DNA of 64,000 nt, from contig NZ_SJSO01000012.1 in assembly GCF_004331735.1 (NCBI RefSeq), forward strand, positions 97,782 to 161,781, given 5' to 3'. Origin of the DNA: Pedobacter psychrodurus. Its GTDB lineage: Bacteria; Bacteroidota; Bacteroidia; Sphingobacteriales; Sphingobacteriaceae. Under the pieces are notes generated by a model. That model searched no databases, was not told the origin of the DNA, and saw only the letters and a list, made by a program, of their open reading frames with translations. The position numbers and the translations under genes were made by a program. Shown here one piece after another: positions 38,195-48,124 of this stretch; position 1 is the first letter of the stretch; every line of letters begins with the position of its first letter.

Positions 38195-39013
38195 TTATGC
38201 TTTAATAAATGCCAAAATATCTTTATTAATCGTATCTGCTTCGGTAGTTGGCATACCATGAGGGAAACCTGGATAAGAAATCAATTTCCCATTCGGTAAA
38301 AGTTTTGCCGCTCTTGGTGCCTGGTTAAAAGGAACGATCTGATCGTCTTCGCCATGTAATACCAATACCGGAATTTCTACGCTTTTTAAGTCTTCAGTAA
38401 AATCTGATTCCGAAAATGCCTTTATGCCCTCATAATGTGCTAATACAGAACCCATCATGCCCTGGCGCCACCAGTTATGTTTTATGCCTTCCTGAACTTT
38501 TTTGCCATCTCGGTTCCAGCCATAAAATGCTACAGGGAAATCGTAGAAATATTGTGCCCTGGTAAAGCCAGTACCCTGACGGATTTCATCAAATATTGCC
38601 ATTGGCACACCTTCTGGATTACTTTCATTTTGGATCATAATTGGCGTTACTGCACTGATCAATACTGCTTTGGCAACGCGGCCTTTGCCATGTTTCGCAA
38701 CGTAACGGATCACTTCACCACCACCAGTTGAGTGGCCAATGTGAATGGCGTCTTTCAAATCAAGTGCTGCTGTTAGTTCGGCAATGTCGGCTACATAAGT
38801 GTCCATATCATTACCATTTGCGCTTTGACCTGAGCGGCCATGTCCACGGCGATCATGTGCAATCACCCGGTATCCCTGTTGTAAGAAAAACATCATTTGT
38901 GTGTCCCAGTCATCTCCAGATAATGGCCATCCGTGATGAAAAACGATTGGTTGTCCTGTTCCCCAATCTTTGTAATAAATTTCAGTTCCGTCTTTTACTT
39001 TAATAGTACTCAT
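38195..39013 (-). CDS. Alpha/beta hydrolase, non-heme chloroperoxidase-like
   Basis: A 272-residue cytoplasmic protein without signal peptide, full length for the family. Catalytic triad by position: Ser95 in GHSTGGGE, an Asp at 223-224 in LHGEDDQIVPF and His252 in GFPHGMP. The oxyanion-hole segment HHGWPLSGDDW is that of arylesterase/haloperoxidase-type hydrolases, which can also show perhydrolase activity. It probably hydrolyses a small ester; the true substrate is unknown. It is transcribed away from the antiporter gene from a 482-base gap that carries motifs shared with the 50-kb control region. Confidence 0.88.
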   Translation of the reverse strand: MSTIKVKDGTEIYYKDWGTGQPIVFHHGWPLSGDDWDTQMMFFLQQGYRVIAHDRRGHGRSGQSANGNDMDTYVADIAELTAALDLKDAIHIGHSTGGGEVIRYVAKHGKGRVAKAVLISAVTPIMIQNESNPEGVPMAIFDEIRQGTGFTRAQYFYDFPVAFYGWNRDGKKVQEGIKHNWWRQGMMGSVLAHYEGIKAFSESDFTEDLKSVEIPVLVLHGEDDQIVPFNQAPRAAKLLPNGKLISYPGFPHGMPTTEADTINKDILAFIKA

Positions 39014-39495
39014 AGCTTTTTTATTAGATTAATTTTAATTTTTTAAAGCAGTTTTTGCGAATCACTCAAAACTAATAATTGATGTTGAGGTGATTACTCA
39101 ACTGTATGTTAAGTTTCGTGCTGACTTATTACAATTTATGATCCATTTTGTTAAGTAGTTGAATTGTAGTTGTTTAGTATTTGTTTTTTAATTATTCTTT
39201 TGCGTTATTTCGTTAATTTACGTTAGTTATTTGGTAGAATCGATTTTTGCTGAATGATTTTTGATTATGCTTTATTGGTAAGATGATCGTATTGATTATA
39301 ACAACAATCTGGAGCAGTAGTTTCAGTGCCTTATAATATTATCATTTATTGTTTGTCTAGCCGATTTCAATAATGATTTTAGGTAAAATCACGTTATTTC
39401 GTTAGTTATTTTGTTTAAACAAGAACCCTTTAAAGCTCAAATAACTGGTTATTTGTTGATTATATTTGTGGTTTATCCTTTGTTGAGAAAAAGCC
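39014..39495. promoter_or_regulatory. Divergent control region with CGTTA-type repeats
   Basis: 482 A/T-rich bases between the hydrolase (minus) and antiporter (plus) genes. CGTTATTTCGTTA occurs twice (39203-39215, 39392-39404), the first followed by another CGTTAGTTA. A 28-bp block at 39151-39178 matches 24 of 28 positions of a block at 50392-50419. A TAGTTTTG box for the hydrolase is at 39067-39074. These shared elements suggest control by the nearby sigma-54 activators. Confidence 0.5.
39067..39074 (-). promoter_or_regulatory. Candidate -7 box of the alpha/beta hydrolase gene
   Basis: On the minus strand TAGTTTTG fits TAnnTTTG, 53 bases before the ATG. No clear -33 element is visible. Confidence 0.35.
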
Positions 39496-41124
39496 ATGCA
39501 TTATACCCTTCTTCAGTTCCTTATTTTACTTTCAGTAGCTTTCCTGTTAATCATGCTGGCACAAAAGGTAAAAATTTCCTATCCCATATTTTTAGTGCTG
39601 GCAGGTTTGGGAATAAGTTATATCCCAGGTATTCCGGCCATGTCGATCGATCCTGAAGTAATCTTTCTAATTTTTTTGCCCCCCTTACTTTATGAGGCCG
39701 CCTGGTATACTTCGTGGAACGATTTCTGGCGCTGGCGCAGACCAATCAGTTTGCTGGCGTTTGGTTTGGTCATCATCACTTCCGTTGCTGTTGCGTTTTT
39801 GAGTTCCTCCATGATTCCTGGTTTTACGCTTGCCATGGGCTTTCTGTTGGGTGGAATTGTATCTCCTCCTGATGCCATTGCAGCAACCTCGGTACTTAAA
39901 AACATTAAGATTCCGAAACGCATCACAACGATATTAGAAGGTGAAAGTTTGGTTAATGATGCATCCAGTTTAATTGTGCTCCGTTTTGCACTGGCAGCAG
40001 TAATTACGGGGCAATTTTCATTTTCAACTGCAGCAGGCGATTTTTTCTTAAGCACTACGATGGGAATTGTAATCGGTTTGGCGGTGGCACACGTACTATA
40101 CCTTATCCATCGCTTTTTACCCACTACACCAAGTATCGATGCGGCAATCACGCTGATTTCACCATATTTTATGTATCTCGCTGCAGAGCAGTTCCATTAT
40201 TCGGGGGTAATGGCCGTAGTTAGCGGCGGTTTATTTTTATCTTATCGATCGCACGAGATTTTTGCAGACGGACAAAGCAGGTTGCAAGCCATCAATGTTT
40301 GGGCAACATTAACCATAATTCTTAATGCTTTTGTGTTTATTTTAATCGGATTAGAATTACCCATCATTATGGCAGGTTTAGAAGGTTATTCCCTTTGGGA
40401 AGCCTGTAGTTATGGGTTAATCATCAGTGCGCTGGTTATTTTGCTGCGCATTGCTTGGATTTATCCCGTGGCTTTTATTCCAAGGTGGCTATCTGCTAAA
40501 GTAAGAAGAACTGAAGCGCATCCCGGTTGGAAAGGTCCATTAATAATCGGTTGGGCCGGAATGCGGGGGGTAGTTTCTTTAGCTGCAGCACTTTCATTAC
40601 CGCTTACCTCTGCCGCTCATATTAATTTTCCGCACCGTAACCTCATCATCTTTATCACATTTGTGGTTATTTTGGTCACTTTGGTTTTTCAGGGCCTTAC
40701 TTTGCCTTACCTCATAAAGGCGATTAATATTGCTGAAATTGATTCCTTGGTACCCGATGAGCAGCAAGAGGCCAGTATTAAACTAAGGCTATTAAAGGTT
40801 TCATTAAATCGTTTAGAAGAAAAGTATATTGAAGAGACTGATGGTATTGCTTTGGTGAAGGGGTTGAGGAATGAACTCGAAAACAGTTTAAACCATGCAT
40901 CCAGAAGATTGGAATCGATGGAGTGCGAAGCGATTGAAAATGCCGAAATGGAAGTGTACAATCATATTTTAAAAGATATTTATCATGTACAGAGGCAAGA
41001 ACTCCACAAGATCCGTAAAGAAAAGCAATTTAGTGATGAAGTGATTAGGAAACAGGAAATGCAGATTGACTTATCAGATACTAAAATTCCACATACCAAA
41101 ATGGCACTGAAAGGTAATGGTTAA
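39496..41124 (+). CDS. Na+/H+ antiporter, CPA1 family
   Basis: A 542-residue inner-membrane protein with about 12 hydrophobic segments in residues 1-420 and a charged cytoplasmic tail of about 110 residues predicted helical (QEASIKLRLLKVSLNRLEEK). The CPA1 transport motif ILEGESLVNDASSL contains Asn154-Asp155, the cation/proton-binding pair, and the flanking LLGGIVSPPDAIA is the other conserved region. It exchanges Na+ or K+ for protons and helps pH or salt homeostasis. Start at ATG 39496, in a leader that carries the CGTTA repeats. Single gene, followed by repeats. Confidence 0.92.
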   Translation: MHYTLLQFLILLSVAFLLIMLAQKVKISYPIFLVLAGLGISYIPGIPAMSIDPEVIFLIFLPPLLYEAAWYTSWNDFWRWRRPISLLAFGLVIITSVAVAFLSSSMIPGFTLAMGFLLGGIVSPPDAIAATSVLKNIKIPKRITTILEGESLVNDASSLIVLRFALAAVITGQFSFSTAAGDFFLSTTMGIVIGLAVAHVLYLIHRFLPTTPSIDAAITLISPYFMYLAAEQFHYSGVMAVVSGGLFLSYRSHEIFADGQSRLQAINVWATLTIILNAFVFILIGLELPIIMAGLEGYSLWEACSYGLIISALVILLRIAWIYPVAFIPRWLSAKVRRTEAHPGWKGPLIIGWAGMRGVVSLAAALSLPLTSAAHINFPHRNLIIFITFVVILVTLVFQGLTLPYLIKAINIAEIDSLVPDEQQEASIKLRLLKVSLNRLEEKYIEETDGIALVKGLRNELENSLNHASRRLESMECEAIENAEMEVYNHILKDIYHVQRQELHKIRKEKQFSDEVIRKQEMQIDLSDTKIPHTKMALKGNG

Positions 41125-41717
41125 GTAGGTTGTGTATCAGTAGGTGTTGGAGCGAGTATGATTTAAGTCGAGAGAGATTTTTCGAAATAGTTCAAAGATC
41201 TCTCCACTGCGGTCGAGATGACGATACCTCAAGCTTATTTTTGCCACTCCAATATTTTTCTGAGAAACTGACCTCTACCATTAACGTTATTTGGTAATCG
41301 TTTGTTAGTTAGGTCTGTATTGTTTGTACATTTCCACCCAGCTAGGCCACAGCACCGTATCTTCGTTCTACTTAAATCCGGCCTAACAAATTTTTCGGGC
41401 TCCACTGACCCCGCCAACCCACTTGCTTCGAAAGAAAAATTTTCAGCCGGTGTTTTTTGTTTTTTCATGTGTCTTTATGTTTTTAATGGCATTCAAGCTA
41501 GCTTCGCTGGTCTTTTTGACAGCAAAAAGAAAGAGCCCATCGGCGGCGGCGGATCTGTACCGATTTCACATCGGTAGCCGAGGCAAGGATGAGCCAAAGG
41601 GCAAAAAAATAATCAACTATATAAGTCATTCACATTGATTTTTTATCCAATAAATTACCCAGGGTAAAAAATCACAAAGTTTAATCGACTCTGGACTACC
41701 GACTTCGGACTAACTGC
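41125..41717. other. Repeat-bearing spacer
   Basis: 593 bases between convergent genes. A small inverted repeat with AGAGAT/ATCTCT arms and CTGCGGTCGAGATGACG lies at 41169-41223, then the ~385-bp repeat element (41276-41660). Short open frames belong to that repeat. Confidence 0.6.
41276..41660 (-). repeat. Intergenic repeat element, copy inverted relative to 63.3 kb
   Basis: Reverse-complemented, this segment aligns along its length with 63260-63567. Shared blocks include ACAAAAAACACCGGCTGAAA, TTAGGCCGGATTTAAGT, GATACGGTGCT, CCTAGCTGGGTGGAA and the A/T end module. This copy has about 50 extra bases at 41468-41512 and lacks the 20-bp palindrome found in the other. Both encode, in the same frame, a peptide containing KKQKTPAENFSFEA and a RPDLS-TxIRC-GLAGWK segment. 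Confidence 0.8.
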
Positions 41718-43670
41718 CTATTTAACAAATTCAAACTTTATCCCTAGTTTTTTAATTTTCGAGTTTAATGTGGTTGAAGGGATATTCAGGATTTCAGCCG
41801 CCCCACCTGGCCCAAATATCTTGCCTTTGCACATTTTCAAAATGTTCAAGATATGCTCCCTTTCCATTTCTTCCATGGTTTTAATTTTGAAGTGATCTTC
41901 ACCAGTGAAGCCAGTAGCGGATGCCGAATGGGGAAGATCAATTTTAGTGATCGTTTCTCCTTCGGTTAACAACATAGTCCTTTCAACTAAGTGTTCCAGT
42001 TCCCTGATATTTCCCGGCCAGTCGTACTCTTGTAATTCTTGAAGTGCTTCTGCAGAAATCCCGGTTACCCCAGAGGATCCTTTTCTGCCGTATTTAGAGA
42101 TGAAAAAGGCTACCAGTGCTGAAATATCTTCTTTGCGCTGCCTTAATGCAGGTAATTCAATAGGAAAAACATTTAAGCGATAATATAAATCCAGTCGGAA
42201 CCTACCTTCAGATACTTCTTTTTCGAGGTTTCTGTTGGTGGCGGTAATAATCCTGACATTTATCTTTTTGGTATAATTCCCGCCTAAACGCTCAATTTCT
42301 TTTTCCTGAAGTACCCTTAATAGTTTTACTTGTGCCTCTAAAGGAAGTTCACCAATCTCATCTAAAAAAATCGACCCACCATCAGCCTGTTCAAACTTGC
42401 CAATGCGTTTTTCATTTGCACCCGTAAATGAGCCTTTTTCATGCCCGAAAAGCTCTGATTCTATTAAGGTTAAAGGTAAAGCAGCACAGTTTACGGTAAC
42501 TAGGGGTTTATTTTTTCGGGGAGATAATTTATGGATGGTTTGGGCAATTTTTTCTTTTCCGGTACCACTTTCGCCCAAAATTAGCACTGAAGTATCATCT
42601 GGGGCAACCAGTTCGAGTTTTTTAAAAGCTGCATGCAGCAAGGTACTATTGCCGATAATACCATTAAAATCTTTCGGAATTTCGGGGTTTTCCCTTTCAA
42701 TGATCGGTTTTTCTAATGTAGGTGAAGTTGGGGCAGGGATTTCCAAAGTAATATCCTTTCCGTAAATAACCTGATCTAAAACCAGCTCCAGACTTTTTTT
42801 AAACTGATTAATAACCCCTGAATGAACTTTTGTATATAAATCAGAAAGGTGGTTAAAGAAAACAAACTGGAATTGCTCACCATCTCTTTCAATTTCGGTA
42901 ACTAGGGCTGATTCTAATGCGTAATGGTCAGAAAGTCTTTGTACCCATGGACTTTCCATCCTCAGTTTTCTAAAATCATATCCATTAAAAATCGATTTTC
43001 CGCTATGAACGAGCGCTGTGGTGTTCCATGCTTTAAAATCACGACTGGAAACATTTACTTCCTTCAATAAATTTTCGTTATTGAGCATGTTGAATTTTCC
43101 ATCAAAAGATCGGATAATATTGATGTCTTTCGTTGTTGACCGGGGATTTGATTTGGTAATCCAGAGGAAATCGAAAGGGACAACAGGATACAGTGCGGCA
43201 CTTATTTGTTTCAGCCGTTCCGAAATGGATACTTGCTTTTCTGCAATATGTTCAATTTGTTTGTGTATTGGTGGCTCTGTGTGATGGTTATATTTCAGGT
43301 TTTGTTCATGTCTGTAGCGGGCAATGTCCAGCATCACCATCAAGTCTTTCTCCCGAAAGGGTTTTACCAAAAAACCGTAGGGCAGGGTTGCTTTTGCTGC
43401 TTCTAAAATTCCCTGATTGGTATTTGCGGAAATGTAAATAAATGGAATTCCCATTTCGGTAAGTTGCCCCGCTAAATCAATACCTGTTTTATCGCCCTGT
43501 AAAAAGATATCCAACAATATCCAGTCGGGTTCTTTGGTCGCGATTAACTCGAGCGCCTTTACCACTGATGGAGCTATCCCACACACTTTATAGCCTGCTT
43601 TTTCGAGCATGATCCTCAGGTCGTTGGCTACAATAAATTCATCTTCTACAATTAAGATTTTCTGTTTCAT
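41718..43670 (-). CDS. Sigma-54-dependent response regulator (receiver-AAA+-Fis HTH)
   Basis: A 650-residue transcription activator. Receiver domain 1-120 with Asp54 (WILLDIFLQG) as phospho-acceptor; a middle region of about 200 residues without a family I can name; AAA+ domain from about 335 with Walker A GESGTGKE near 363, the sigma-54 contact loop GSFTGA near 411 (usual GAFTGA has Ala for Ser), Walker B GGSIFLDEIGEL near 430, and the arginine-finger region RFRLDLYYRLNVFPI. The C-terminal HTH (GGAAEILNIPSTTLNSKIKK) is nearly identical to that of the other two activators nearby. It is separated from the next activator gene by 170 bases and may have its own promoter. Confidence 0.92.
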   Translation of the reverse strand: MKQKILIVEDEFIVANDLRIMLEKAGYKVCGIAPSVVKALELIATKEPDWILLDIFLQGDKTGIDLAGQLTEMGIPFIYISANTNQGILEAAKATLPYGFLVKPFREKDLMVMLDIARYRHEQNLKYNHHTEPPIHKQIEHIAEKQVSISERLKQISAALYPVVPFDFLWITKSNPRSTTKDINIIRSFDGKFNMLNNENLLKEVNVSSRDFKAWNTTALVHSGKSIFNGYDFRKLRMESPWVQRLSDHYALESALVTEIERDGEQFQFVFFNHLSDLYTKVHSGVINQFKKSLELVLDQVIYGKDITLEIPAPTSPTLEKPIIERENPEIPKDFNGIIGNSTLLHAAFKKLELVAPDDTSVLILGESGTGKEKIAQTIHKLSPRKNKPLVTVNCAALPLTLIESELFGHEKGSFTGANEKRIGKFEQADGGSIFLDEIGELPLEAQVKLLRVLQEKEIERLGGNYTKKINVRIITATNRNLEKEVSEGRFRLDLYYRLNVFPIELPALRQRKEDISALVAFFISKYGRKGSSGVTGISAEALQELQEYDWPGNIRELEHLVERTMLLTEGETITKIDLPHSASATGFTGEDHFKIKTMEEMEREHILNILKMCKGKIFGPGGAAEILNIPSTTLNSKIKKLGIKFEFVK

Positions 43671-43840
43671 TTTCAGGCGAGCGTAATATAAAAACCGACA
43701 ATCAACAAGCGGTTTGAGCAGATTAATGCCATTCTATGCATTCAATTAAAATACCAATAGCTAAGTTTTTGTTTATCAGTATTTTGTGGTGTGTAGATGA
43801 TTTTTAAATTCATGATATATCGTCGATTTACTAAATATCA

Positions 43841-45757
43841 CTACCGTTTTATATCCAGCTTTTTAATTTTAGAATTCAATGTTGTTGCTGGGATGCCCAG
43901 GAGCTCGGCTGCGCCACCACTGCCCGCAACTTTGCCTTTGCAGAGTTCCAAAACCCTGATAATATGATCTCTCTCATTATCGCTAATCGTTTTTATTCCG
44001 TTTTGGGAAAGGGGCTCTTCATTTTTAATTCCAAGTTCCAATTGATCTGGATTAAGTTTTCCATTCGATGAAAGTAACACACTCCTCAAAATTACATGTT
44101 CCAGTTCCCTGATATTGCCTGGCCAATCATATAACATCAGCCGGTCCATAAAATCAACGGGGATTTCATAAGTGGTTTTACCTACTGCCTTTGCATGTTT
44201 CTCAACAAAATATTCAGCCAATAATGGGATATCGGTTTTTCGTCGGCAAAGTGCAGGGACGTGTATTGGGAAAACATTGAGGCGATAAAAAAGATCAAGT
44301 CTGAACCTGCCTTTTGCGATCTCTTTCTCCAGATTGAGGTTAGTTGCAGCGATTATTCTTAAATCGACTTTGATAGGTTGTTTTCCACCTATCCGTTCAA
44401 TTTCTTTCTCCTGCAAAACCCTAAGGAGTTTTGCCTGAAGGTCGAAAGGCATTTCGCCAATTTCATCCAAAAAGATGGTACCGCCGTTGGCTTCTTCAAA
44501 TTTCCCGATCCGGGTATTAATCGCGCCTGTAAACGCTCCTCTTTCATGACCGAATAGAATAGATTCAATTAAATCAGCGGGTAACGCGGCGCAGTTTACA
44601 GCTACAATGGGTTTTGTATTTCGATGCGATAAGCGGTGAATGCTTTTGGCCATTTCCTCTTTTCCGGTTCCACTTTCTCCGGTGATCAATACCGAGGTAT
44701 CCGTTGGGGCTACAATTTTTATTTTATCCAAAACACTAAGCAAAGCCGTGCTTTTACCGATAATATTTTCGAAATCTTTTTTAGCCAAAGGATAATCACT
44801 TTCCTGATGTAAAATGGATTCCGTTCCGGCTTTTTCCAATTCAATAATGTGCGCCAATTTTTTCTCTAAGGTGCCTGATAAAAAATTAAGCAGCTCCATG
44901 TGGGTGGGCTGGTAAATGTCTTCAGTTCTGCTGTAGAATGAAAAGCTGATTTGATCGCCATTTTCCAGGTAGAATGTTTTAACCAGGTTGGAATAAAGAT
45001 GATAAGTATTGGCGATTAAATTTTTCATTGGAGCGGCCTTTTTAACCCCTTTAAAATCATCACCGATATAAATGGCATCGGCTGTGGTTTCTGGCACCAG
45101 TTGGTTGATGGTATTGTATTCAGCCCTGCTTAAACCTATATATTTTAAAAACTCATTTACGGTAAATAAGTCGTACTGATCAAAATTTTTTCTGGTAATC
45201 CCGATTTCACTATATCGTTTTCCATCTTTTCCGATGCCCGAAAGTGCGATAAAATCAAAAGGAATATAAGGTTGAAAGGCACTTGCGATGCATAAGATTT
45301 TCTTTTGCCAGGTTAAGGACTTCATTGAAATATCTACTATAAAATCCTGCATAAAGCGCTCACTGCTCATTTTCATGTTATTGCTGTTTTCCTTACGGTA
45401 CCTGGCAATATCGATGCTTAATAAAATATCCCGGTCGCGGTAGGGTTTAACAATAAAGCCGTAGGGGCAGGTAGATTTTGCGGCTTCCAGTACTTTCTCA
45501 TTCGAATTGGCGGAGATATAAATGAAAGGAATCTCACTTTTCATCAAATCGTGCGCCAGGTCAATTCCGGTTAATCTGCCCTTAAGGTAAATATCTAAAA
45601 GAACCAGGTCTACCTGGTGTTTTTCCAATAAAACCTGTGCATTTTTAACCGAATCGGCAATGCCAACCACCTGATAGCCGGCACGCTGCAAAATCATCTG
45701 CAGATCGTGTGCAACGATAAACTCATCTTCAACAATTAGAATTTTTTCAGTCTTCAT
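43841..45757 (-). CDS. Sigma-54-dependent response regulator (receiver-AAA+-Fis HTH)
   Basis: A 638-residue paralogue of the neighbouring activator: receiver with Asp55 (LVLLDIYLKG), unnamed middle region about 125-310, AAA+ domain with GESGTGKEEMA near 357, canonical GAFTGA loop near 405, GGTIFLDEIGEMPF, and C-terminal HTH GGAAELLGIPATTLNSKIKK. It starts 6 bases after the TPR histidine kinase stop and is probably cotranscribed and phosphorylated by it. The matching receiver plus activator layout suggests gene duplication within the cluster. Confidence 0.92.
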   Translation of the reverse strand: MKTEKILIVEDEFIVAHDLQMILQRAGYQVVGIADSVKNAQVLLEKHQVDLVLLDIYLKGRLTGIDLAHDLMKSEIPFIYISANSNEKVLEAAKSTCPYGFIVKPYRDRDILLSIDIARYRKENSNNMKMSSERFMQDFIVDISMKSLTWQKKILCIASAFQPYIPFDFIALSGIGKDGKRYSEIGITRKNFDQYDLFTVNEFLKYIGLSRAEYNTINQLVPETTADAIYIGDDFKGVKKAAPMKNLIANTYHLYSNLVKTFYLENGDQISFSFYSRTEDIYQPTHMELLNFLSGTLEKKLAHIIELEKAGTESILHQESDYPLAKKDFENIIGKSTALLSVLDKIKIVAPTDTSVLITGESGTGKEEMAKSIHRLSHRNTKPIVAVNCAALPADLIESILFGHERGAFTGAINTRIGKFEEANGGTIFLDEIGEMPFDLQAKLLRVLQEKEIERIGGKQPIKVDLRIIAATNLNLEKEIAKGRFRLDLFYRLNVFPIHVPALCRRKTDIPLLAEYFVEKHAKAVGKTTYEIPVDFMDRLMLYDWPGNIRELEHVILRSVLLSSNGKLNPDQLELGIKNEEPLSQNGIKTISDNERDHIIRVLELCKGKVAGSGGAAELLGIPATTLNSKIKKLDIKR

Positions 45758-45763
45758 CTGTAA

Positions 45764-48118
45764 TTAATCTTGCAACGGCAATAAATCTTCATTTTTGTTC
45801 ATAAAAGTTAAGCTTAGCGAAACACCATCTTTGCTTTCCATCGTAAAAATACCATCAATTTGGGCACTCAGTCCCTTCATTAAAGTAATGCCCAGTGTGT
45901 TGCTCTGCTCGTAATCAAAGTCGGGCGCTAATCCAACACCATTATCTTTGATAAACAGTTGGTAATAATCTTCCTGGCACTCTTTTAAGTTAATGATCAC
46001 TTTGCCACCATGAATATTAGGAAAAGCATACTTGCAAATATTGGTAATCGCCTCGTTAATAATTAGGCCGAGCGGAACAGCTTTCGAAATATCCAGTTCG
46101 AGATTTAAAATGTCCAGTTCAAAAATGATCTTTTTATCGTCGTTAAGGCTTTCCTTCAGATATTCGACCAATTCGACGATATAAGGCTGAATGTTTATGG
46201 TAGCCAGATTTTCTGTCTGATAAAGCTTTTGATGGATCAGTGCAATACTCTTCAAACGGTGCTGGCTTTCTTTTATGGCCTCAATTGCCGATAAATCTTC
46301 CAGATAATAACTTTGGCTGTTCAGTAAACTCATTGTTAGTTGCAGGTTGTTTTTAACCCGGTGATGTACTTCCTTAATTAAACCTTCTTTCTCCTCAATT
46401 AATTTGTTTTTTTGTTGGATATTAATTTCGAGTTCGGCATAAGCGACATCTAATTCTGCTTTTTTCCTGACCAGTGTCTCATGAAGTTTCTTTTTCAACC
46501 GGAACCTGCCGTAAATTAGAACAAGCACTATGGTTAAAAAAGCCAGCCCGGCAACAGTTGCATTTTTGATCCATTGAATGCGGTTAAGTTCCTGACTCTG
46601 CAGTTGTGATTTCTTCCTGAGAATTTCGTTTTCATTCTCCTTTTGCGAGGCCTGGAATTCAATTTTCAATCGCTCAATGGTGTTTAGATTCTCCTGGCTA
46701 AGCATAGAATCTCTAAGCTTATGAAAGGTTTGCAGGTGAATAATTGCTTCCGCCGGACGGTGAGTAGATACATCTATTTTGTATAGGATTTCATTTAACC
46801 GGATCTGCCTCGGCAAGGTCATACTGATCTGGTTTTCTCTAGCCTTTTCGGCATACAGCAAAGCCATATTGTAACTGTTCTGAGCGAAATAAAATTCACT
46901 TGCAGAGAAGAAAACAGAAGTTTGAAAGGGGTTGGAGTATGTTTTTAAGGTAGCATCGTCTAGCAGTTTATCAAAATATTGTTTAGCCAGATTATACTTT
47001 TTTAGCGCCGCATAACACTCTCCAAATGCCAGAAACATAAAATATTGATGCCCACTTGATGGATTACCCACTTCACTCCATGTTTTTTGGAGTATGGATA
47101 GCGCTTTTTTAGCTTCACCTAATTTGATCATCTGGCTCGTGATGGCATATGCCGTAATAAACCGGAAAGGGTCTTTTTTGTTCCCACCATTAAGCGTTTT
47201 ACTGTACCATGCTATACTTTCTTTGGCTTTGCCCATGGCCTCGTATGCAGAACCCACTCGGTTTAAATAGGTGTCGAGCACTTCCTCATGGCTGCTCTGC
47301 GCTATTTTTACGCTCAGTAAAGCACAATTTAAGGCCTTGCTAAGTTCTCCCGTTCGTTCGTAAACCGCCGAAAGTAAATCATAGGCCATTGGGAGGTCGG
47401 GGAGTTTAAATTTTTTGTCTAAAGCAATTACCTCTTCAAGCTCTTTTATCGACAAATCAAATTTTTCTTCCTCCAAATGGAAATCGGCCATTGTTTTTAG
47501 GAGCGTTGCCTCTCTGTATTTTTCGTCGAAAGAGGTGCCAATTTCTTTATATAGCGCATGCGCGTTGGCGGCCCGATTGTAAAACGTTTTGTTTCTATAA
47601 TCAGAAACCGTATCAGGAACATGAACATAATACGAATACCATGCGTTAGCCTCAAAATGTTTATTGCCGATTTTTTTTGCAATGGCTATCGCCTTTTCAT
47701 AGGTAAGTGCCTGCTGCACCCGTAAATGCTTCTTGTTTAAAAAACTGGCATACGCCATTAGTGTGCGAAATTCCCAATTTAAGGATTTAAGTTGCTCACT
47801 TAAACGGAGTGCTTTTTGCAGATAAGGCAGTGCCTTTGCTAAGTTTACTTTTTGGTTTTCTTGTTGATTGATGTAATGATTGGCAATTCTGATCAGGTAT
47901 TTAACCCGGTTGGTATCGGGTTCAGCTTCCGAAAGAAGTTTGTTTAGCCTTTGGAGTGAATCTTTGGGATTTAAGTCGTTCACCTGATTTCTGGCTGAGC
48001 TGCTATTGCTCTTAATGAGAATTAAACTAAAAACCCCAAGCACGGCAACGAAAGCCACCATTTTATTGATGTGCTTTATTGTTGAGGCTTTCTTTATTAA
48101 TCTGTTTAATTCGATCAT
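45764..48118 (-). CDS. TPR-containing histidine kinase (HisKA_2 type)
   Basis: A 784-residue kinase. Membrane segment near 20-37 (MVAFVAVLGVFSLILIK), then tetratricopeptide-like helical repeats about 50-480, a second membrane segment near 537-555 (VAGLAFLTIVLVLIYG), a coiled coil, and the HisKA_2 phospho-acceptor EVHHRVKNNLQLTMSLLNSQ near 585. A HATPase domain follows with NEAITNICKYAFPN, DNGVGL and LGITLMKGLSAQ. The TPR region is therefore periplasmic, as in other Bacteroidota kinases of this design. The gene lies between two sigma-54 activator genes with 6-base gaps on both sides and most likely phosphorylates the receiver-bearing activators. A close paralogue is at 56817. Confidence 0.92.
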   Translation of the reverse strand: MIELNRLIKKASTIKHINKMVAFVAVLGVFSLILIKSNSSSARNQVNDLNPKDSLQRLNKLLSEAEPDTNRVKYLIRIANHYINQQENQKVNLAKALPYLQKALRLSEQLKSLNWEFRTLMAYASFLNKKHLRVQQALTYEKAIAIAKKIGNKHFEANAWYSYYVHVPDTVSDYRNKTFYNRAANAHALYKEIGTSFDEKYREATLLKTMADFHLEEEKFDLSIKELEEVIALDKKFKLPDLPMAYDLLSAVYERTGELSKALNCALLSVKIAQSSHEEVLDTYLNRVGSAYEAMGKAKESIAWYSKTLNGGNKKDPFRFITAYAITSQMIKLGEAKKALSILQKTWSEVGNPSSGHQYFMFLAFGECYAALKKYNLAKQYFDKLLDDATLKTYSNPFQTSVFFSASEFYFAQNSYNMALLYAEKARENQISMTLPRQIRLNEILYKIDVSTHRPAEAIIHLQTFHKLRDSMLSQENLNTIERLKIEFQASQKENENEILRKKSQLQSQELNRIQWIKNATVAGLAFLTIVLVLIYGRFRLKKKLHETLVRKKAELDVAYAELEINIQQKNKLIEEKEGLIKEVHHRVKNNLQLTMSLLNSQSYYLEDLSAIEAIKESQHRLKSIALIHQKLYQTENLATINIQPYIVELVEYLKESLNDDKKIIFELDILNLELDISKAVPLGLIINEAITNICKYAFPNIHGGKVIINLKECQEDYYQLFIKDNGVGLAPDFDYEQSNTLGITLMKGLSAQIDGIFTMESKDGVSLSLTFMNKNEDLLPLQD

Positions 48119-48124
48119 TCAATT

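Noticed and set aside
39469..39484. TGGTTTATCCTTTGTT as sigma-54 promoter of the antiporter gene
   Set aside because: Spacing fits, but the start site would fall at the ATG itself and the -12 dinucleotide is GT rather than GC.
43671..43840. GGCATTAATCTGC on the minus strand as sigma-54 promoter of the 41.7-kb activator
   Set aside because: Only nine bases separate GG and GC; the required spacing is ten.
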